Assembly (NCBI RefSeq): GCF_000612505.1
Contig: NZ_CP004078.1
Span: 3,201,252-3,265,251, forward strand
Source: Paenibacillus sabinae T27
GTDB lineage: Bacteria > Bacillota > Bacilli > Paenibacillales > Paenibacillaceae
Length of the DNA: 64,000 bases
Direction: 5' to 3'
The translations under genes were made by a program, and so were the position numbers. Of the stretch, positions 27,365-36,661 are shown in pieces (within the stretch, counting starts at the first letter, position 1; each line of letters opens with the position of its first letter). The notes beneath the pieces are model-generated. The model saw nothing but the letters and a program-made list of their open reading frames with translations, made no database searches and was not told where the DNA came from.

Positions 27365-28702
27365 TTATTGTAGTTTTTGAATTCGGTCCCATTGGCTTAC
27401 AATATCCGTTACGCGAACGCCGAAGTTTTCGTCGATTACCACAACTTCCCCCTTGGCAATCAGCTTGTTGTTCACCAGAATATCGACGGGCTCGCCGGCG
27501 AGCTTGTCCAGCTCGATAATCGATCCCTGCGACATTTCAAGAATATCCTTAATTTGCTTCTGGGTCCTTCCTAATTCTACGGTTACTTTCAGGGGTATGT
27601 CCATCAGTAAGTTCAAATTATTTTCGTCAATATTTCCAAAAACGTTGCCGCTGAGATTGCCGAACTGTACCGGTTGAACATTGACGTTTCGGTTCGGCGG
27701 AGAAGATTGCGGCGGGGTCTGCGAATAAGGCGTTCCCTGCGGCGGCATTCCCGGTTGTCCGGGCATTCCCTGTGGGGGCATACCATATGGCGGCATCCCT
27801 GGCATACCATAAGGCGGCATACCGTAAGGCGGATAATAATACCCTCCTTCCGGCATTCCCGGATACGGCGGCTGCATAGGAGGAGTCTGCTGTTCAGGGG
27901 CCGACTGCGGCGGCTGCTGAGCTGCCGGTGTGGGCTGCTGCGGCGAAGGCGCAGACTGTGGCGCTTCCGGCATCGCCGGCGCTTCCACAGCTGCTGCCGG
28001 CTCGCTCGAAGCCGCAACGTCGCCAAGGAGCATAGTAACCATATCCTTGGCAAACTGTACCGGGAGCAGCTGCATGAGCGTCGAATCGATCAAATCGCCA
28101 ATGATAAGACGGAACGAAATTCGAATCAGTGTCTCGTCCTCCGGCAGGCTTCCAACTCCCTCGCCGCTTGACATATTAAGAATATCGATATCAGGCGGCG
28201 ATATGTTGACAAACCGGTTAAAGATGGTCGACATCGACGTAGCGGAGGAGCCCATCATTTGATTCATGGCCTCTTGTACGGCGCTGACGTGAATCTCATT
28301 CAGCTCTTCGTCTTTCGGCTCTCCGTTTCCGCCAAGCATGAGATCGGCAATAACCTGGGCGTCGCGAATTTTGATTACGAGTGAGTTAATGCCCTGAAAT
28401 CCGTCCACATACTGGACATGAACAGCAACATGAGGCTTAGGAAAGGCTTCTTCAAACTCACTGCGCTTAATAATAGAAACTTTTGGAGTGGTAATGTCCA
28501 CTTTTTTGCCCAGCAGAGTCGAAAGCGCTGTTGCGGCGCTGCCAAACGTAATGTTTCCAATTTCCCCCAACGCATCCTGTTCAAACGGCGTCAGATAATC
28601 ATCTACCGTCTTTTCGGAAGGTACGCTTTCCTCGCTTCCCCCCGCCGATTGTCTTAAAAGAGCGTCGATTTCTTCCTGGGATAAATAATCTTTACTCGTC
28701 AC
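27365..28702 (-). CDS. fliY: flagellar switch phosphatase FliY
   Basis: 445 aa. An N-terminal FliM-like CheY-binding peptide (LSQEEIDALL) is followed by a CheC-like phosphatase domain with two E-x3-N motifs (ALGEIGNITFGSAAT and AVQEAMNQMMG). A Pro/Gly/Met-rich linker covers about residues 230-345, with repeated PPYGMPP units, and the C-terminal SpoA/FliN domain forms part of the C ring (VTVELGRTQKQIKDILEMSQ). It dephosphorylates CheY-P at the motor. It overlaps fliM by 11 bases. Confidence 0.96.
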   Translation of the reverse strand: MTSKDYLSQEEIDALLRQSAGGSEESVPSEKTVDDYLTPFEQDALGEIGNITFGSAATALSTLLGKKVDITTPKVSIIKRSEFEEAFPKPHVAVHVQYVDGFQGINSLVIKIRDAQVIADLMLGGNGEPKDEELNEIHVSAVQEAMNQMMGSSATSMSTIFNRFVNISPPDIDILNMSSGEGVGSLPEDETLIRISFRLIIGDLIDSTLMQLLPVQFAKDMVTMLLGDVAASSEPAAAVEAPAMPEAPQSAPSPQQPTPAAQQPPQSAPEQQTPPMQPPYPGMPEGGYYYPPYGMPPYGMPGMPPYGMPPQGMPGQPGMPPQGTPYSQTPPQSSPPNRNVNVQPVQFGNLSGNVFGNIDENNLNLLMDIPLKVTVELGRTQKQIKDILEMSQGSIIELDKLAGEPVDILVNNKLIAKGEVVVIDENFGVRVTDIVSQWDRIQKLQ

Positions 28703-29690
28703 GTTCTACAACTCCTTCGCTGACAATCTCGTCAATTTGCACAGCTACCCGGTCCTTGACCATACCCGGACTACCGATGAATTTCAGCTTGTCTCCTACT
28801 CTGATCGACAGTCCGGTATTAACGGTCCTGTTCAGCGAGATGACGTCCCCGATATTCAGGCCGAGGAATTCGGATATAGAAATCGTGGATTCCCCCAGTT
28901 CGGCTACAACCGGCAGCTGCGCCCGGCTCACACTGGCCTTGATCGCCTCTATTTCCTGCTCGTCCCGCAGCTTTTTCTCCGATACAAACCATTGATGGAC
29001 AGATAGCCTGGACATAATCGGTTCAAGAACAACGTGCGGAATACATAGATTAATCATGCCCGTCGTATCGCCAATCTTCGTGCTTAGCGAGATCAGCGCG
29101 ATGGTTTCGTTAGGGGATACAATCTGCATGAACTGCGGATTGGTCTCCAGCGCCTCCATACGGGGTTCAATGTCAAGCACCGTCTTCCAGGCCTCCTGAA
29201 GGCTTTCGAAGCATCTGCTGAATATGCGCTCCATTATGGTCGTTTCGATCTCGGTTAGGGCTGCTATTTTGGAAGGCGCTGTTCCGACGCCTCCAAGCAG
29301 CCGGTCCAGCATGGCAAAGGCGATATTCGGATGCACTTCCAGCACCATTCTGCCTTCCAAGGGTTCGGCCTCAAAAATGTTCAATATCGTCATCTTGGGG
29401 ATGGAACGGATGAATTCATCATATGGCAGCTGCTCTACCTGAACGACACTGATCTGTACAAAGGTTCGCAGCTGCGCCGAAAAGTACGTCGTAAGGTAGC
29501 GCGCAAAGTTTTCATGAATACGTGTCAGGCTTCGGATATGATCCTTTGAAAAGCGAACAGCCCGTTTGAAATCATAGGAACGAATTTTGCGCTGGGTTTC
29601 TTCTTTTTTGAGCTCGTCGGCGTCCATCTCGCCGGATGAGAGAGCTGCAAGCAGGGCATCAATCTCATTTTGCGACAGTACATCAACCAT
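28692..29690 (-). CDS. fliM: flagellar motor switch protein FliM
   Basis: 332 aa. The N-terminal CheY-binding peptide LSQNEIDALL is followed by the CheC-like middle domain with the core motif RIHENFARYLTTYFSAQLR, and a C-terminal SpoA domain (AELGESTISISEFLGLNIGD). It forms the C ring with FliG and FliY. 37 bases separate it from fliL. Confidence 0.97.
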   Translation of the reverse strand: MVDVLSQNEIDALLAALSSGEMDADELKKEETQRKIRSYDFKRAVRFSKDHIRSLTRIHENFARYLTTYFSAQLRTFVQISVVQVEQLPYDEFIRSIPKMTILNIFEAEPLEGRMVLEVHPNIAFAMLDRLLGGVGTAPSKIAALTEIETTIMERIFSRCFESLQEAWKTVLDIEPRMEALETNPQFMQIVSPNETIALISLSTKIGDTTGMINLCIPHVVLEPIMSRLSVHQWFVSEKKLRDEQEIEAIKASVSRAQLPVVAELGESTISISEFLGLNIGDVISLNRTVNTGLSIRVGDKLKFIGSPGMVKDRVAVQIDEIVSEGVVERDE

Positions 29691-29727
29691 TCAATCACCC
29701 CCCGTAAAAATACTCGGAATCCGCAGT

Positions 29728-30198
29728 CTAGATCGTTGCCAAAATATAATTAGTAATCTCAACCTGGGTCAGCTTACCTTCTGGCAGTACGTTATTGATT
29801 AAGTTAACCAGCTTGCTGCAGAGCCGGTCTTTTCCGGCCGCTCCGTTCAAATCCTGCGGCTTCTCATCGGCCAGCGTCTTGATTATCAGCGGTTTGATTT
29901 TGATTTCCTTGATTTTCTCGAATTCTTCCTTAGCCGTTTCGGTATCCAGTTGGAACGCAAAATTTATAGAAACGATATAATTTGGATCAGCAAGATTCGT
30001 TTTAATATCGGTTATTTCCGAAGTCATGGCTACTATTTCGTCCGCGGTCAGTTTTTTAGTTTCCACCTGCTGTGCCGCGTCGTTCACCGCGTTACCGGTG
30101 TCGCTCGCAAACCATTTATTCATCAGTAAAAAGGCGGCAACCACGATCAACGTAATCGCAAGCAAAATCGTAATGAGCCAAGGCAGCATCTTTTTCAT
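29728..30198 (-). CDS. fliL: flagellar basal body-associated protein FliL
   Basis: 156 aa with one N-terminal membrane helix (residues 6-27) and an extracytoplasmic domain ending in an amphipathic segment (KLTQVEITNYILATI) typical of FliL. It supports stator function near the motor. It overlaps the swrD stop by 4 bases. Confidence 0.93.
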   Translation of the reverse strand: MKKMLPWLITILLAITLIVVAAFLLMNKWFASDTGNAVNDAAQQVETKKLTADEIVAMTSEITDIKTNLADPNYIVSINFAFQLDTETAKEEFEKIKEIKIKPLIIKTLADEKPQDLNGAAGKDRLCSKLVNLINNVLPEGKLTQVEITNYILATI

Positions 30199-30419
30199 GA
30201 AGGCTCCTCCTGAGTATGGACTTTAATGGTGGCTGAATGGGCGCCGATTTCCTTATTGTAGTCCCTTATTTTCGCAATAACTTCATCGGCTTTTTCAAGA
30301 ACGATCAGCCTTTTGCCCGTCACAAGTGTGATATAGGTATCCGGGCTTTCCTCCACCATTTCCACCAGCAGGGCATTCAGCCACATTGGCGATCCGTTTA
30401 ATCGTGTTACCGAGATCAT
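30195..30419 (-). CDS. swrD: SwrD/FlbD family flagellar protein
   Basis: 74 aa. It starts MISVTRLNGSPMWLNALLVE, which fits SwrD (YlzI) of B. subtilis; this small cytoplasmic protein supports motor power and swarming. It contains the ESPDTYITLVTGKRLIVLE core. It is coupled to fliL by a 4-base overlap and follows flgE after a 179-base gap containing a hairpin. Confidence 0.92.
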   Translation of the reverse strand: MISVTRLNGSPMWLNALLVEMVEESPDTYITLVTGKRLIVLEKADEVIAKIRDYNKEIGAHSATIKVHTQEEPS

Positions 30420-30547
30420 GCGAGGCCTCCTAATAAGGAGAAACGGCTGTACCGTCCTGACTAGGCGGCACTCGTTTCCCGTAAAAATATAAACCGGTTA
30501 AATATAGAAAAACTTAAAAAAGCGAAACGAAACTATTATACTGCAAG

Positions 30548-30584
30548 ACCGGCAGCCAAGTATATTGAAAAAATGACTGCCGGT
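30548..30584 (-). other. stem-loop between flgE and swrD
   Basis: ACCGGCAG and CTGCCGGT form a perfect 8-bp stem around a 21-base loop just after the flgE stop. No T-run follows. It may be a processing or partial termination site inside the operon; on the minus strand a TATAAT hexamer follows it at about 30540. Confidence 0.5.
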
Positions 30585-30598
30585 ATAATCTCAATTAA

Positions 30599-31417
30599 TT
30601 AGCGTTTCAGATTGACGACTTCCTGAAGCACCTCATCCGATGTTGTAATAATCCGGGAGTTGGCCTGGAAGCCGCGCTGAGCGACGATCATTTCCGTAAA
30701 TTCGCCCGTCAGATCGACATTGGACATTTCCAACTGCCCTGCGACTATCGCTCCGGTACCCGCTGCCGTATTGTTGGCGGTTGTAGGTTCCAAAGCGCCG
30801 CCCGCGTTGGCATTCAAGGTCATACGATAGAGATTGCCTCCGATTTTCTCCAGGCCCTGCGGGTTGCTTACTTTGGCTACACCGATCTGAACTCCAGGCT
30901 CAGTCGTTCCGTCGGCCATCGTCTGGATGATCGTCCCGTCGTTGGAAATGGAGAACGCGGTAACATCCTCTCCAATCACGATCGGCTCGCCGCCAGAGTC
31001 CAGCACATGAAGACCGTCGGAGGTAACCAGATTGCGGCTCGCGTCAACATGGAAATCCCCGGCCCGAGTCAGAAACGGGGTGGCTTGATCATCAGTCAGC
31101 CTTACCAAAAAGAAGCCGTCTCCGTCGATCCGCAGATCAGTCGGATTATTCGTTGTTTGGGCACTTCCGGCCAAGTGCAGCGTGTCAACGGACCCGATGC
31201 TTACGCCTAGTCCAATTTGCTTGGAGTTGACGCCGCCCTGTGCGCCGTCAACCGGAGCTGAAACACCGGAGATCGTCTGGCTCATAATATCTTTGAACAT
31301 TACGCGGCCCGCTTTGAAGCCAACCGTATTGACATTCGCGATGTTATTGCCAATAACGTCCAGCTTCGTTTGAAAACCGCGCATCCCGGATACACCGGAG
31401 TACATGGATCTTAACAT
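30599..31417 (-). CDS. flgE: flagellar hook protein FlgE
   Basis: 272 aa of the FlgE/F/G family: N-terminal rod motif (LDVIGNNIANVNTVGFKAGR) and C-terminal EFTEMIVAQRGFQANSRIIT, which form the coiled core. In Bacillus the gene in this position after flgD is the hook protein (earlier named flgG), and N and C termini agree closely with B. subtilis FlgE; a distal rod protein FlgG is the main alternative. It is exported through the channel encoded downstream, its length set by FliK. Confidence 0.9.
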   Translation of the reverse strand: MLRSMYSGVSGMRGFQTKLDVIGNNIANVNTVGFKAGRVMFKDIMSQTISGVSAPVDGAQGGVNSKQIGLGVSIGSVDTLHLAGSAQTTNNPTDLRIDGDGFFLVRLTDDQATPFLTRAGDFHVDASRNLVTSDGLHVLDSGGEPIVIGEDVTAFSISNDGTIIQTMADGTTEPGVQIGVAKVSNPQGLEKIGGNLYRMTLNANAGGALEPTTANNTAAGTGAIVAGQLEMSNVDLTGEFTEMIVAQRGFQANSRIITTSDEVLQEVVNLKR

Positions 31418-31533
31418 GATATTACCTCCCAGAAATGGAGCTTGATCGCTCAGGTAAATTTGATATGACTCTCAGAGATGGACCGCGTCAGTCGGTCGGC
31501 GGTCGCTCCGGCTCTCCGTTAGGTCCAGCCGGA

Positions 31534-31923
31534 TCAAGAAATAATAACTGCGCTATCGATTTGGGTAAATACATTGTCTTTCATCGAATCGCCATCCATT
31601 GCCGTCACAACGGTACGGTTCGCTACACTTACAATCAATGCCAAATTGTTCATCAGTATCAGCGATTCCTTGCTGCCTTTGGCCGCCGCTTTGTCCACGG
31701 CTGAGGAAATCTGGTCAAGCTGCTTGTTTCCGAGCTGAATACCGCGCTGTTCCAAGCGTTTGGCTGCATGATTGCTGAATTTCAGCAGCTTTCGCTGAAG
31801 GACTTTCTCGAAGGATTCGTCCGATGATGGAAGTACGGCATTATTGCCAGCACTCGGTCGCTGTAAATAACCGGGGTGCCGGACGCCCGTATACATCTGT
31901 CCAACGGTCATCTTATCGTTCAT
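31534..31923 (-). CDS. flagellar operon protein, TIGR02530-like
   Basis: 129 aa, cytoplasmic, mostly helical. The core LLKFSNHAAKRLEQRGIQL and LILMNNLALIVSVANRTVVT fit the small family found next to flgD in Gram-positive flagellar operons. The function is unknown; a role as an export substrate or assembly factor for the hook cap is only suggested by position. It overlaps the flgD stop by 4 bases. Confidence 0.85.
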   Translation of the reverse strand: MNDKMTVGQMYTGVRHPGYLQRPSAGNNAVLPSSDESFEKVLQRKLLKFSNHAAKRLEQRGIQLGNKQLDQISSAVDKAAAKGSKESLILMNNLALIVSVANRTVVTAMDGDSMKDNVFTQIDSAVIIS

Positions 31924-32402
31924 GACGCCGCCCCGCTTCCTCCGCCGCCTGCAGTTTCCGCCGTGGAGCCGCCGCTGCCGTCCTGAATTCTAGTAATATC
32001 GGTAAGGGCGATTTTCTCCTTTCCGACCATCGCGTATTGAACGCCGCCGCTGACCACAATAGAATCTACCGTTCCCGATTTCTCATCTGAGGAGGAACTG
32101 TCGAGCCAGCTGACATTTTTCCCGATCAGGCCGGAAACCGAACCTAGCGATTGATTAAGCGCCGTCAATTGACCCGAAATGTTCATGAGCTGCTCAACCG
32201 ATGAGAATTGAGCCATTTGAGCGATAAATTCCTTGTCTTCCATCGGCTGCATCGGGTCCTGATTCTGAAGCTGCGTAATCAGTATTTTTAAAAATTGGTC
32301 TTTTCCAAGCGATGCGTTGCCCGCACTGCTGCTTGCACTGTTGGCTGCCGAATAATTCGGCCATACATTGCTTGTTGATATGATGCTGTTTGAGGTTGCC
32401 AC
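31920..32402 (-). CDS. flgD: flagellar hook capping protein FlgD
   Basis: 160 aa, shorter than enterobacterial FlgD. The N-terminal export and assembly motif LGKDQFLKILITQLQNQDPM and QMAQFSSVEQL are diagnostic. The C-terminal part has one small beta domain (GKNVSWLDSS ... TDITRIQDG) and a glycine-rich end. It caps the growing hook. 27 bases separate it from fliK. Confidence 0.95.
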   Translation of the reverse strand: MATSNSIISTSNVWPNYSAANSASSSAGNASLGKDQFLKILITQLQNQDPMQPMEDKEFIAQMAQFSSVEQLMNISGQLTALNQSLGSVSGLIGKNVSWLDSSSSDEKSGTVDSIVVSGGVQYAMVGKEKIALTDITRIQDGSGGSTAETAGGGGSGAAS

Positions 32403-32429
32403 TACCTTTCACCTCCTTTTTCATTCGCA

Positions 32430-33899
32430 TTAAGCCTCGGCCGAGAATTGGCTTGCCGGATTACGGGTGATCTGCCGTTCATTAGCCAGCCATTCTTTCC
32501 AGTCACTATCCAGCTCGGCGGCCAAGACGGCATCGTCCGAAGAATCTTTGCGCTCCTTGGACCGTCTGTCCGACGCCTGACCTCCAGTTCCCGAATGGCG
32601 CCCATCATGAAAGAGCTGCGATTGGAGCGGTGTATTGTTCTGCGAAACTTCGAGCTTCTCTACTTGAAGACCTTGGGACTGAAGTGCTGCCCGCAGCTGA
32701 GACATTTGATTCTCCAGCAAATCCCTGGCTCCGGAATGCTCGGTCATAAACTGCGCGACCACATGTCCGTTCTGCATTGTGATTTTGACATCCACCTGAC
32801 CCAAATGTTCCGGAAATAACGATAGGGTCGCTTCAGCGACTCCGCCCTTCTTGACGATTTCAAGTTTACCAGTAATGAAGCCGGACATCTCCTCAGCGAA
32901 CTTGTGAACCGGCACTTGCGGTATTTCCGCCTTTGGAGCAGTTGTAATGCCGTCCTTCATCGAGAGCTGCCCTGCGGTAATGACACTGCTGTCCCCTTGT
33001 GCAGACTGTTCAGCGGCCGAATCAATCAGCGTACCTTCGTTTGCTTGAACATGCTCTTTAGGAATTTCAGCGGATGCTGAAGACCATTTCAGCGGCAGCG
33101 AATTTCCGGAAGCCGTTTGCGAATCCGAGGAGGTTGTGCCGGCCTGTCCCGATGCGTCCGGTTGGATCAATACGTCGGCAGACTTGGAAAGCGTGACTCC
33201 TGCGTTTGCATCGCCGGCCTTCGGAGCCGTATGCCCAGGAAGCTTAACCGCATCATTGGACCCGGATGCCAATGCCGCTGCTGTGGCTGCGTGAGTCGTA
33301 TGATCGGTCGGGGCAACCGTTCCGGTATAGGGCGCTATCACAGCCGCAAAGCTGTTGAACAGTGCCATTGCTTTGCCAGCCGAGGCATCATCGCCAGTCT
33401 CAGAAGCCTGCTGCATCCATGCTGCGAGGTTATTGAGTTGATCCTGAACGGCAAACCTTGCTGTTGCGGGATTCTGCGCGATCGGCGTGAGCGCGGCCTG
33501 ATTTTGCGGCTCCGCTGCATCATTGCCTGACAATAAAGCGGACACCTGAACCAGCCACCCTTGAAGAGCCGCCAGCAGAGCGGGGTCACTTTCGATTTGT
33601 TCATCCAGTTTGGAAAGGTCAGGAACCAGCTCTTCCAGGAGCTTCTTGCCGGACAGATCTGCCGAATCTCCATCTTGCCCGGCGGAACCGGATAGCGCCG
33701 AAAAAAGAAGGTTCTGCAGCGCCACTACCGCCGAGTTGTTGGGAGAAGCCGCTGCCGGGTCCGAGGTTAAGCCTGCCATCGACTGGATCAATGTATTCGA
33801 GAACATTCCGGTTTCTGCAGTGCTTGGCGTTCCAGGAGAAGCCGTCGTTTTCGCGCTCGGGCCTTTGCCTAATGAGATCATTTGAAATACGAGACTCAT
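32430..33899 (-). CDS. fliK: flagellar hook-length control protein FliK
   Basis: 489 aa. A long low-complexity N-terminal ruler region (to about residue 340) precedes the conserved C-terminal domain (LSLFPEHLGQVDVKITMQNG and LRAALQSQGLQVEKLEVSQ) that contacts FlhB and triggers the export switch. Strong AAGGAGGTG lies before the ATG. It is the first of two FliK-type proteins in the window; the other is at 56435-58772. Confidence 0.93.
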   Translation of the reverse strand: MSLVFQMISLGKGPSAKTTASPGTPSTAETGMFSNTLIQSMAGLTSDPAAASPNNSAVVALQNLLFSALSGSAGQDGDSADLSGKKLLEELVPDLSKLDEQIESDPALLAALQGWLVQVSALLSGNDAAEPQNQAALTPIAQNPATARFAVQDQLNNLAAWMQQASETGDDASAGKAMALFNSFAAVIAPYTGTVAPTDHTTHAATAAALASGSNDAVKLPGHTAPKAGDANAGVTLSKSADVLIQPDASGQAGTTSSDSQTASGNSLPLKWSSASAEIPKEHVQANEGTLIDSAAEQSAQGDSSVITAGQLSMKDGITTAPKAEIPQVPVHKFAEEMSGFITGKLEIVKKGGVAEATLSLFPEHLGQVDVKITMQNGHVVAQFMTEHSGARDLLENQMSQLRAALQSQGLQVEKLEVSQNNTPLQSQLFHDGRHSGTGGQASDRRSKERKDSSDDAVLAAELDSDWKEWLANERQITRNPASQFSAEA

Positions 33900-33929
33900 T
33901 TCATTTCACCTCCTTTCAAGTCTTGACAG

Positions 33930-34862
33930 TTACTTGGCGCCCATCAGACGATTCACAACTTTGGCAGCGACGCCGTTCGTATCGTTCTTGGTCATTTCGG
34001 ATAAAATGCCAGACCGTACGCTGTCAGTAACAGTGCTTAAAATGGTAATCACCTTATCCGGACTGATGGTGTACATTTCAGTCAGCAGCTTTGCCGCCTC
34101 CGTGGCAGGCATGGAGGTAAAGGTCTGGCTAAGCTTTTGCTTGTCCAGATTTGCACTGCTTCCGGTCGGAGCCGCTGTCGCCGCCGAGTCCTGCTTCAAT
34201 CTGGATTGAAGGGCTGCAATAGCCATATCGGAAGAATTGGTTGATTCTTTTAGCTTAACGGATACATCCGCAGCGATTTTCGGGTCCATTTTTTCCAGGA
34301 TCGCCGTTTTGCTGTCGTTATTCATCCCGCTGAGCAGCTGAACAACCTCCTCAGTCGTCATGTTCTGCATGATTGCCGCCGCTTTGGACGCCTTCATTCC
34401 TGCATACAGCTTGGTCATTGCCACGATTTGCTTCTGGTGCTCATCCTCGGTTTCGACCGGCTGCTGACTGCTTGCGGCCTGCTGCATATCGCCGATCTGC
34501 GACTTCAGTGCCTCAACCTGCTTGTCCTGGGCGCTTTTCTGCTCATTCAGCTGTTTAACCGTCTCCGCCTGCTGGGAGAGCTGGGTCTTCAGCTCCTTAA
34601 TAGTCGCGTCCGAGCTAGCCGCCTGTTCCTCCGCCGATTGACTGTCCCCGGAGGTCTCGCCTTTCGGATCGGGTATCCATTTGTTCACAACCGGAATTTT
34701 ATTCGCGATTTGCAGCATGTCGTTCCGGTAGTCCATATTAAAGAGCGCCAGCAGAACCCCGATCAGAACCAGGGTGAAAATAATCGGTATCATCAGAAAA
34801 AGAAACCGTTCGAACTTCCCGGCTGACCCTTCGTTTTCAAGTTCCATATCGTTCTGTGCCAC
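33930..34862 (-). CDS. ylxF: MotE-family (YlxF) protein
   Basis: 310 aa. One membrane helix lies at about 22-45, a coiled coil at about 85-130, then a helical MgtE-N-like domain (MKASKAAAIMQNMTTEEVVQ ... ILEKMDPKIAADVSVKL) with a second copy near the end. B. subtilis YlxF is encoded at the same place between fliJ and fliK. MotE proteins help assemble stators or chaperone motor parts in other bacteria; here the role is inferred. Confidence 0.85.
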   Translation of the reverse strand: MAQNDMELENEGSAGKFERFLFLMIPIIFTLVLIGVLLALFNMDYRNDMLQIANKIPVVNKWIPDPKGETSGDSQSAEEQAASSDATIKELKTQLSQQAETVKQLNEQKSAQDKQVEALKSQIGDMQQAASSQQPVETEDEHQKQIVAMTKLYAGMKASKAAAIMQNMTTEEVVQLLSGMNNDSKTAILEKMDPKIAADVSVKLKESTNSSDMAIAALQSRLKQDSAATAAPTGSSANLDKQKLSQTFTSMPATEAAKLLTEMYTISPDKVITILSTVTDSVRSGILSEMTKNDTNGVAAKVVNRLMGAK

Positions 34863-34882
34863 TGCCGAATAACCTCCAGACG

Positions 34883-35326
34883 TCAGAGGGACTTCATCGC
34901 GAAGCGGACGGTAGCCATCTCATCCAATTCGTTTTGCTCCCGCAAATTCATATTCTGTTTAAAAATACCCAGTGCCTTATCTCTTGCTTTCAGCCAAACC
35001 TTCTCGTCGAGCGCCTTGGAATTCAAATTTTCCTGCTTCATTGTAACTTCCTCATGCGCCCGGCTGATTTCGGCTTGCTTGCGCGCAATGCAGTTATCCA
35101 GGTAGTCAACGTAATCCTGCATTTCCAGGATCGCAGCCATGGGGGTTCTCCTTTCGGCCGCATCCTGAAGGGCAACCAACGTGCCGTTCCGCTGTTCCAT
35201 CAGTTCAACCATGTCTTTCTCCTGTGTCTGCAGTTCTCCAATCGCACTTGAGAGCATCCATTCCGCCTGTGTTTTTTCATTGCCTTTCAAGTCGACAACC
35301 TTTTGGAATGTATAATGAAATTTCAT
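34883..35326 (-). CDS. fliJ: flagellar export protein FliJ
   Basis: 147 aa, almost entirely two antiparallel helices, as in FliJ, which sits in the FliI ring like the gamma subunit of F1. Family pattern FHYTFQKVVDLKGNEK at the start and EVTMKQENLNSKALDEKVW later. It is 9 bases downstream of fliI and is followed by ylxF. Confidence 0.92.
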   Translation of the reverse strand: MKFHYTFQKVVDLKGNEKTQAEWMLSSAIGELQTQEKDMVELMEQRNGTLVALQDAAERRTPMAAILEMQDYVDYLDNCIARKQAEISRAHEEVTMKQENLNSKALDEKVWLKARDKALGIFKQNMNLREQNELDEMATVRFAMKSL

Positions 35327-35335
35327 TGAATAAAC

Positions 35336-36661
35336 TCAACTCCTCGAGAACTGGGAAATTAAAGCCTGTTGAACTTCGGATAGCGTTGTTTTCTCGTCTA
35401 CCTTCTGCCTGGTGAAATTCCAGATGCTGTCTATGTAGTGCATCGACTCGTCAATTTGGGCGTTGGACCCTCTTTGGTAGGCTCCGATATTGATCAAATC
35501 TTCGGATTCCTTATAAACCGCCATTAGCCGCTTGACGTTCTCGGCAGCTTCAATCTGATCCCTTGGAGCGATATCCTTCATCACCCGGCTGATGCTCGCC
35601 AGCACGTCGATTGCCGGAAAATGTCCTTTATTCGCGATGCTCCGGTTCAGCACAATATGGCCATCCAGAATCCCGCGGACAGCATCGGCAATCGGCTCAT
35701 TCATATCGTCTCCATCGACCAGTACCGTGTAAAAAGCCGTGATGGAGCCGGTCGGCCCCGTACCCGCACGTTCCAGCAGCTTCGGCAGGCTCGCAAACAC
35801 CGAAGGCGTGTATCCCCTCATCGCCGGCGGCTCTCCTATGGCAAGGCCTACTTCTCGCTGCGCCATTGCATAACGTGTAACAGAATCCATCATCAGCATT
35901 ACGTTAAGTCCCCGGTCACGAAAATATTCGGCGATGGTGGTAGCAATCAGGGCTCCTTTGATCCGGATCAGCGCCGGCTGATCCGACGTCGCCACGATTA
36001 CGACCGAACGCTGCAGACCTTCCGGGCCAAGGTCGCGCTCAATAAAATCAAGCACTTCCCTTCCCCGCTCGCCAATGAGCGCAATCACGTTGACATCGGC
36101 TGATGTATTTCGGGCAATCATACCCATCAGTGTGCTTTTTCCTACGCCTGATCCGGCAAAAATGCCGACCCGCTGCCCCTTGCCAATTGTCAGAAGGCCA
36201 TCTATCGCCCGCACTCCAATACTGATCGGCTCCTGCACCCTTGGCCGGTTCAGTGGATTGGATGGAATATTGAAGGTTGAGCTGTAAGGCATTCGAGACG
36301 GTATAAGCGAGCCGTCCAGCGGCTGCCCGAGACCATCGAGCACCTTGCCGAGCAGCTCCGAGCCCACCTGCACGTTAAGCGGCTTGCCTGTTCCGACCAC
36401 ATCGCAGCCAGGACCAACTGCCTGCAATTCTCCGAGCGGCATAAGCAGCACCTTGTTGTCCCGGAAGCCAACGACCTCGGCCATGAGCGGCTTGCTGCCT
36501 TTGGCCGGATAGATGTAGCAAACATCGCCTATACTGGCGTCCGGCCCTTCCGATTCGACCATCAAGCCAATTACCTGCGTGACCTTGCCGTTAATTCGAA
36601 TGGGATCGATTCCCCTTAGCTGATCCTTGTATTTCTGGGTATCAAGCATCTTGTTCCCCAT
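35336..36661 (-). CDS. fliI: flagellum-specific ATPase FliI
   Basis: 441 aa F1-beta-like ATPase that energises flagellar export. The P-loop GIFAGSGVGKST is at residues 166-177, and the Walker B region is MLMMDSVTRYAMAQREVGLA. It starts at ATG 36661 with GAGGAG upstream, overlapping the end of fliH by 20 bases; a second in-frame ATG four codons later is less well placed. Confidence 0.97.
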   Translation of the reverse strand: MGNKMLDTQKYKDQLRGIDPIRINGKVTQVIGLMVESEGPDASIGDVCYIYPAKGSKPLMAEVVGFRDNKVLLMPLGELQAVGPGCDVVGTGKPLNVQVGSELLGKVLDGLGQPLDGSLIPSRMPYSSTFNIPSNPLNRPRVQEPISIGVRAIDGLLTIGKGQRVGIFAGSGVGKSTLMGMIARNTSADVNVIALIGERGREVLDFIERDLGPEGLQRSVVIVATSDQPALIRIKGALIATTIAEYFRDRGLNVMLMMDSVTRYAMAQREVGLAIGEPPAMRGYTPSVFASLPKLLERAGTGPTGSITAFYTVLVDGDDMNEPIADAVRGILDGHIVLNRSIANKGHFPAIDVLASISRVMKDIAPRDQIEAAENVKRLMAVYKESEDLINIGAYQRGSNAQIDESMHYIDSIWNFTRQKVDEKTTLSEVQQALISQFSRS

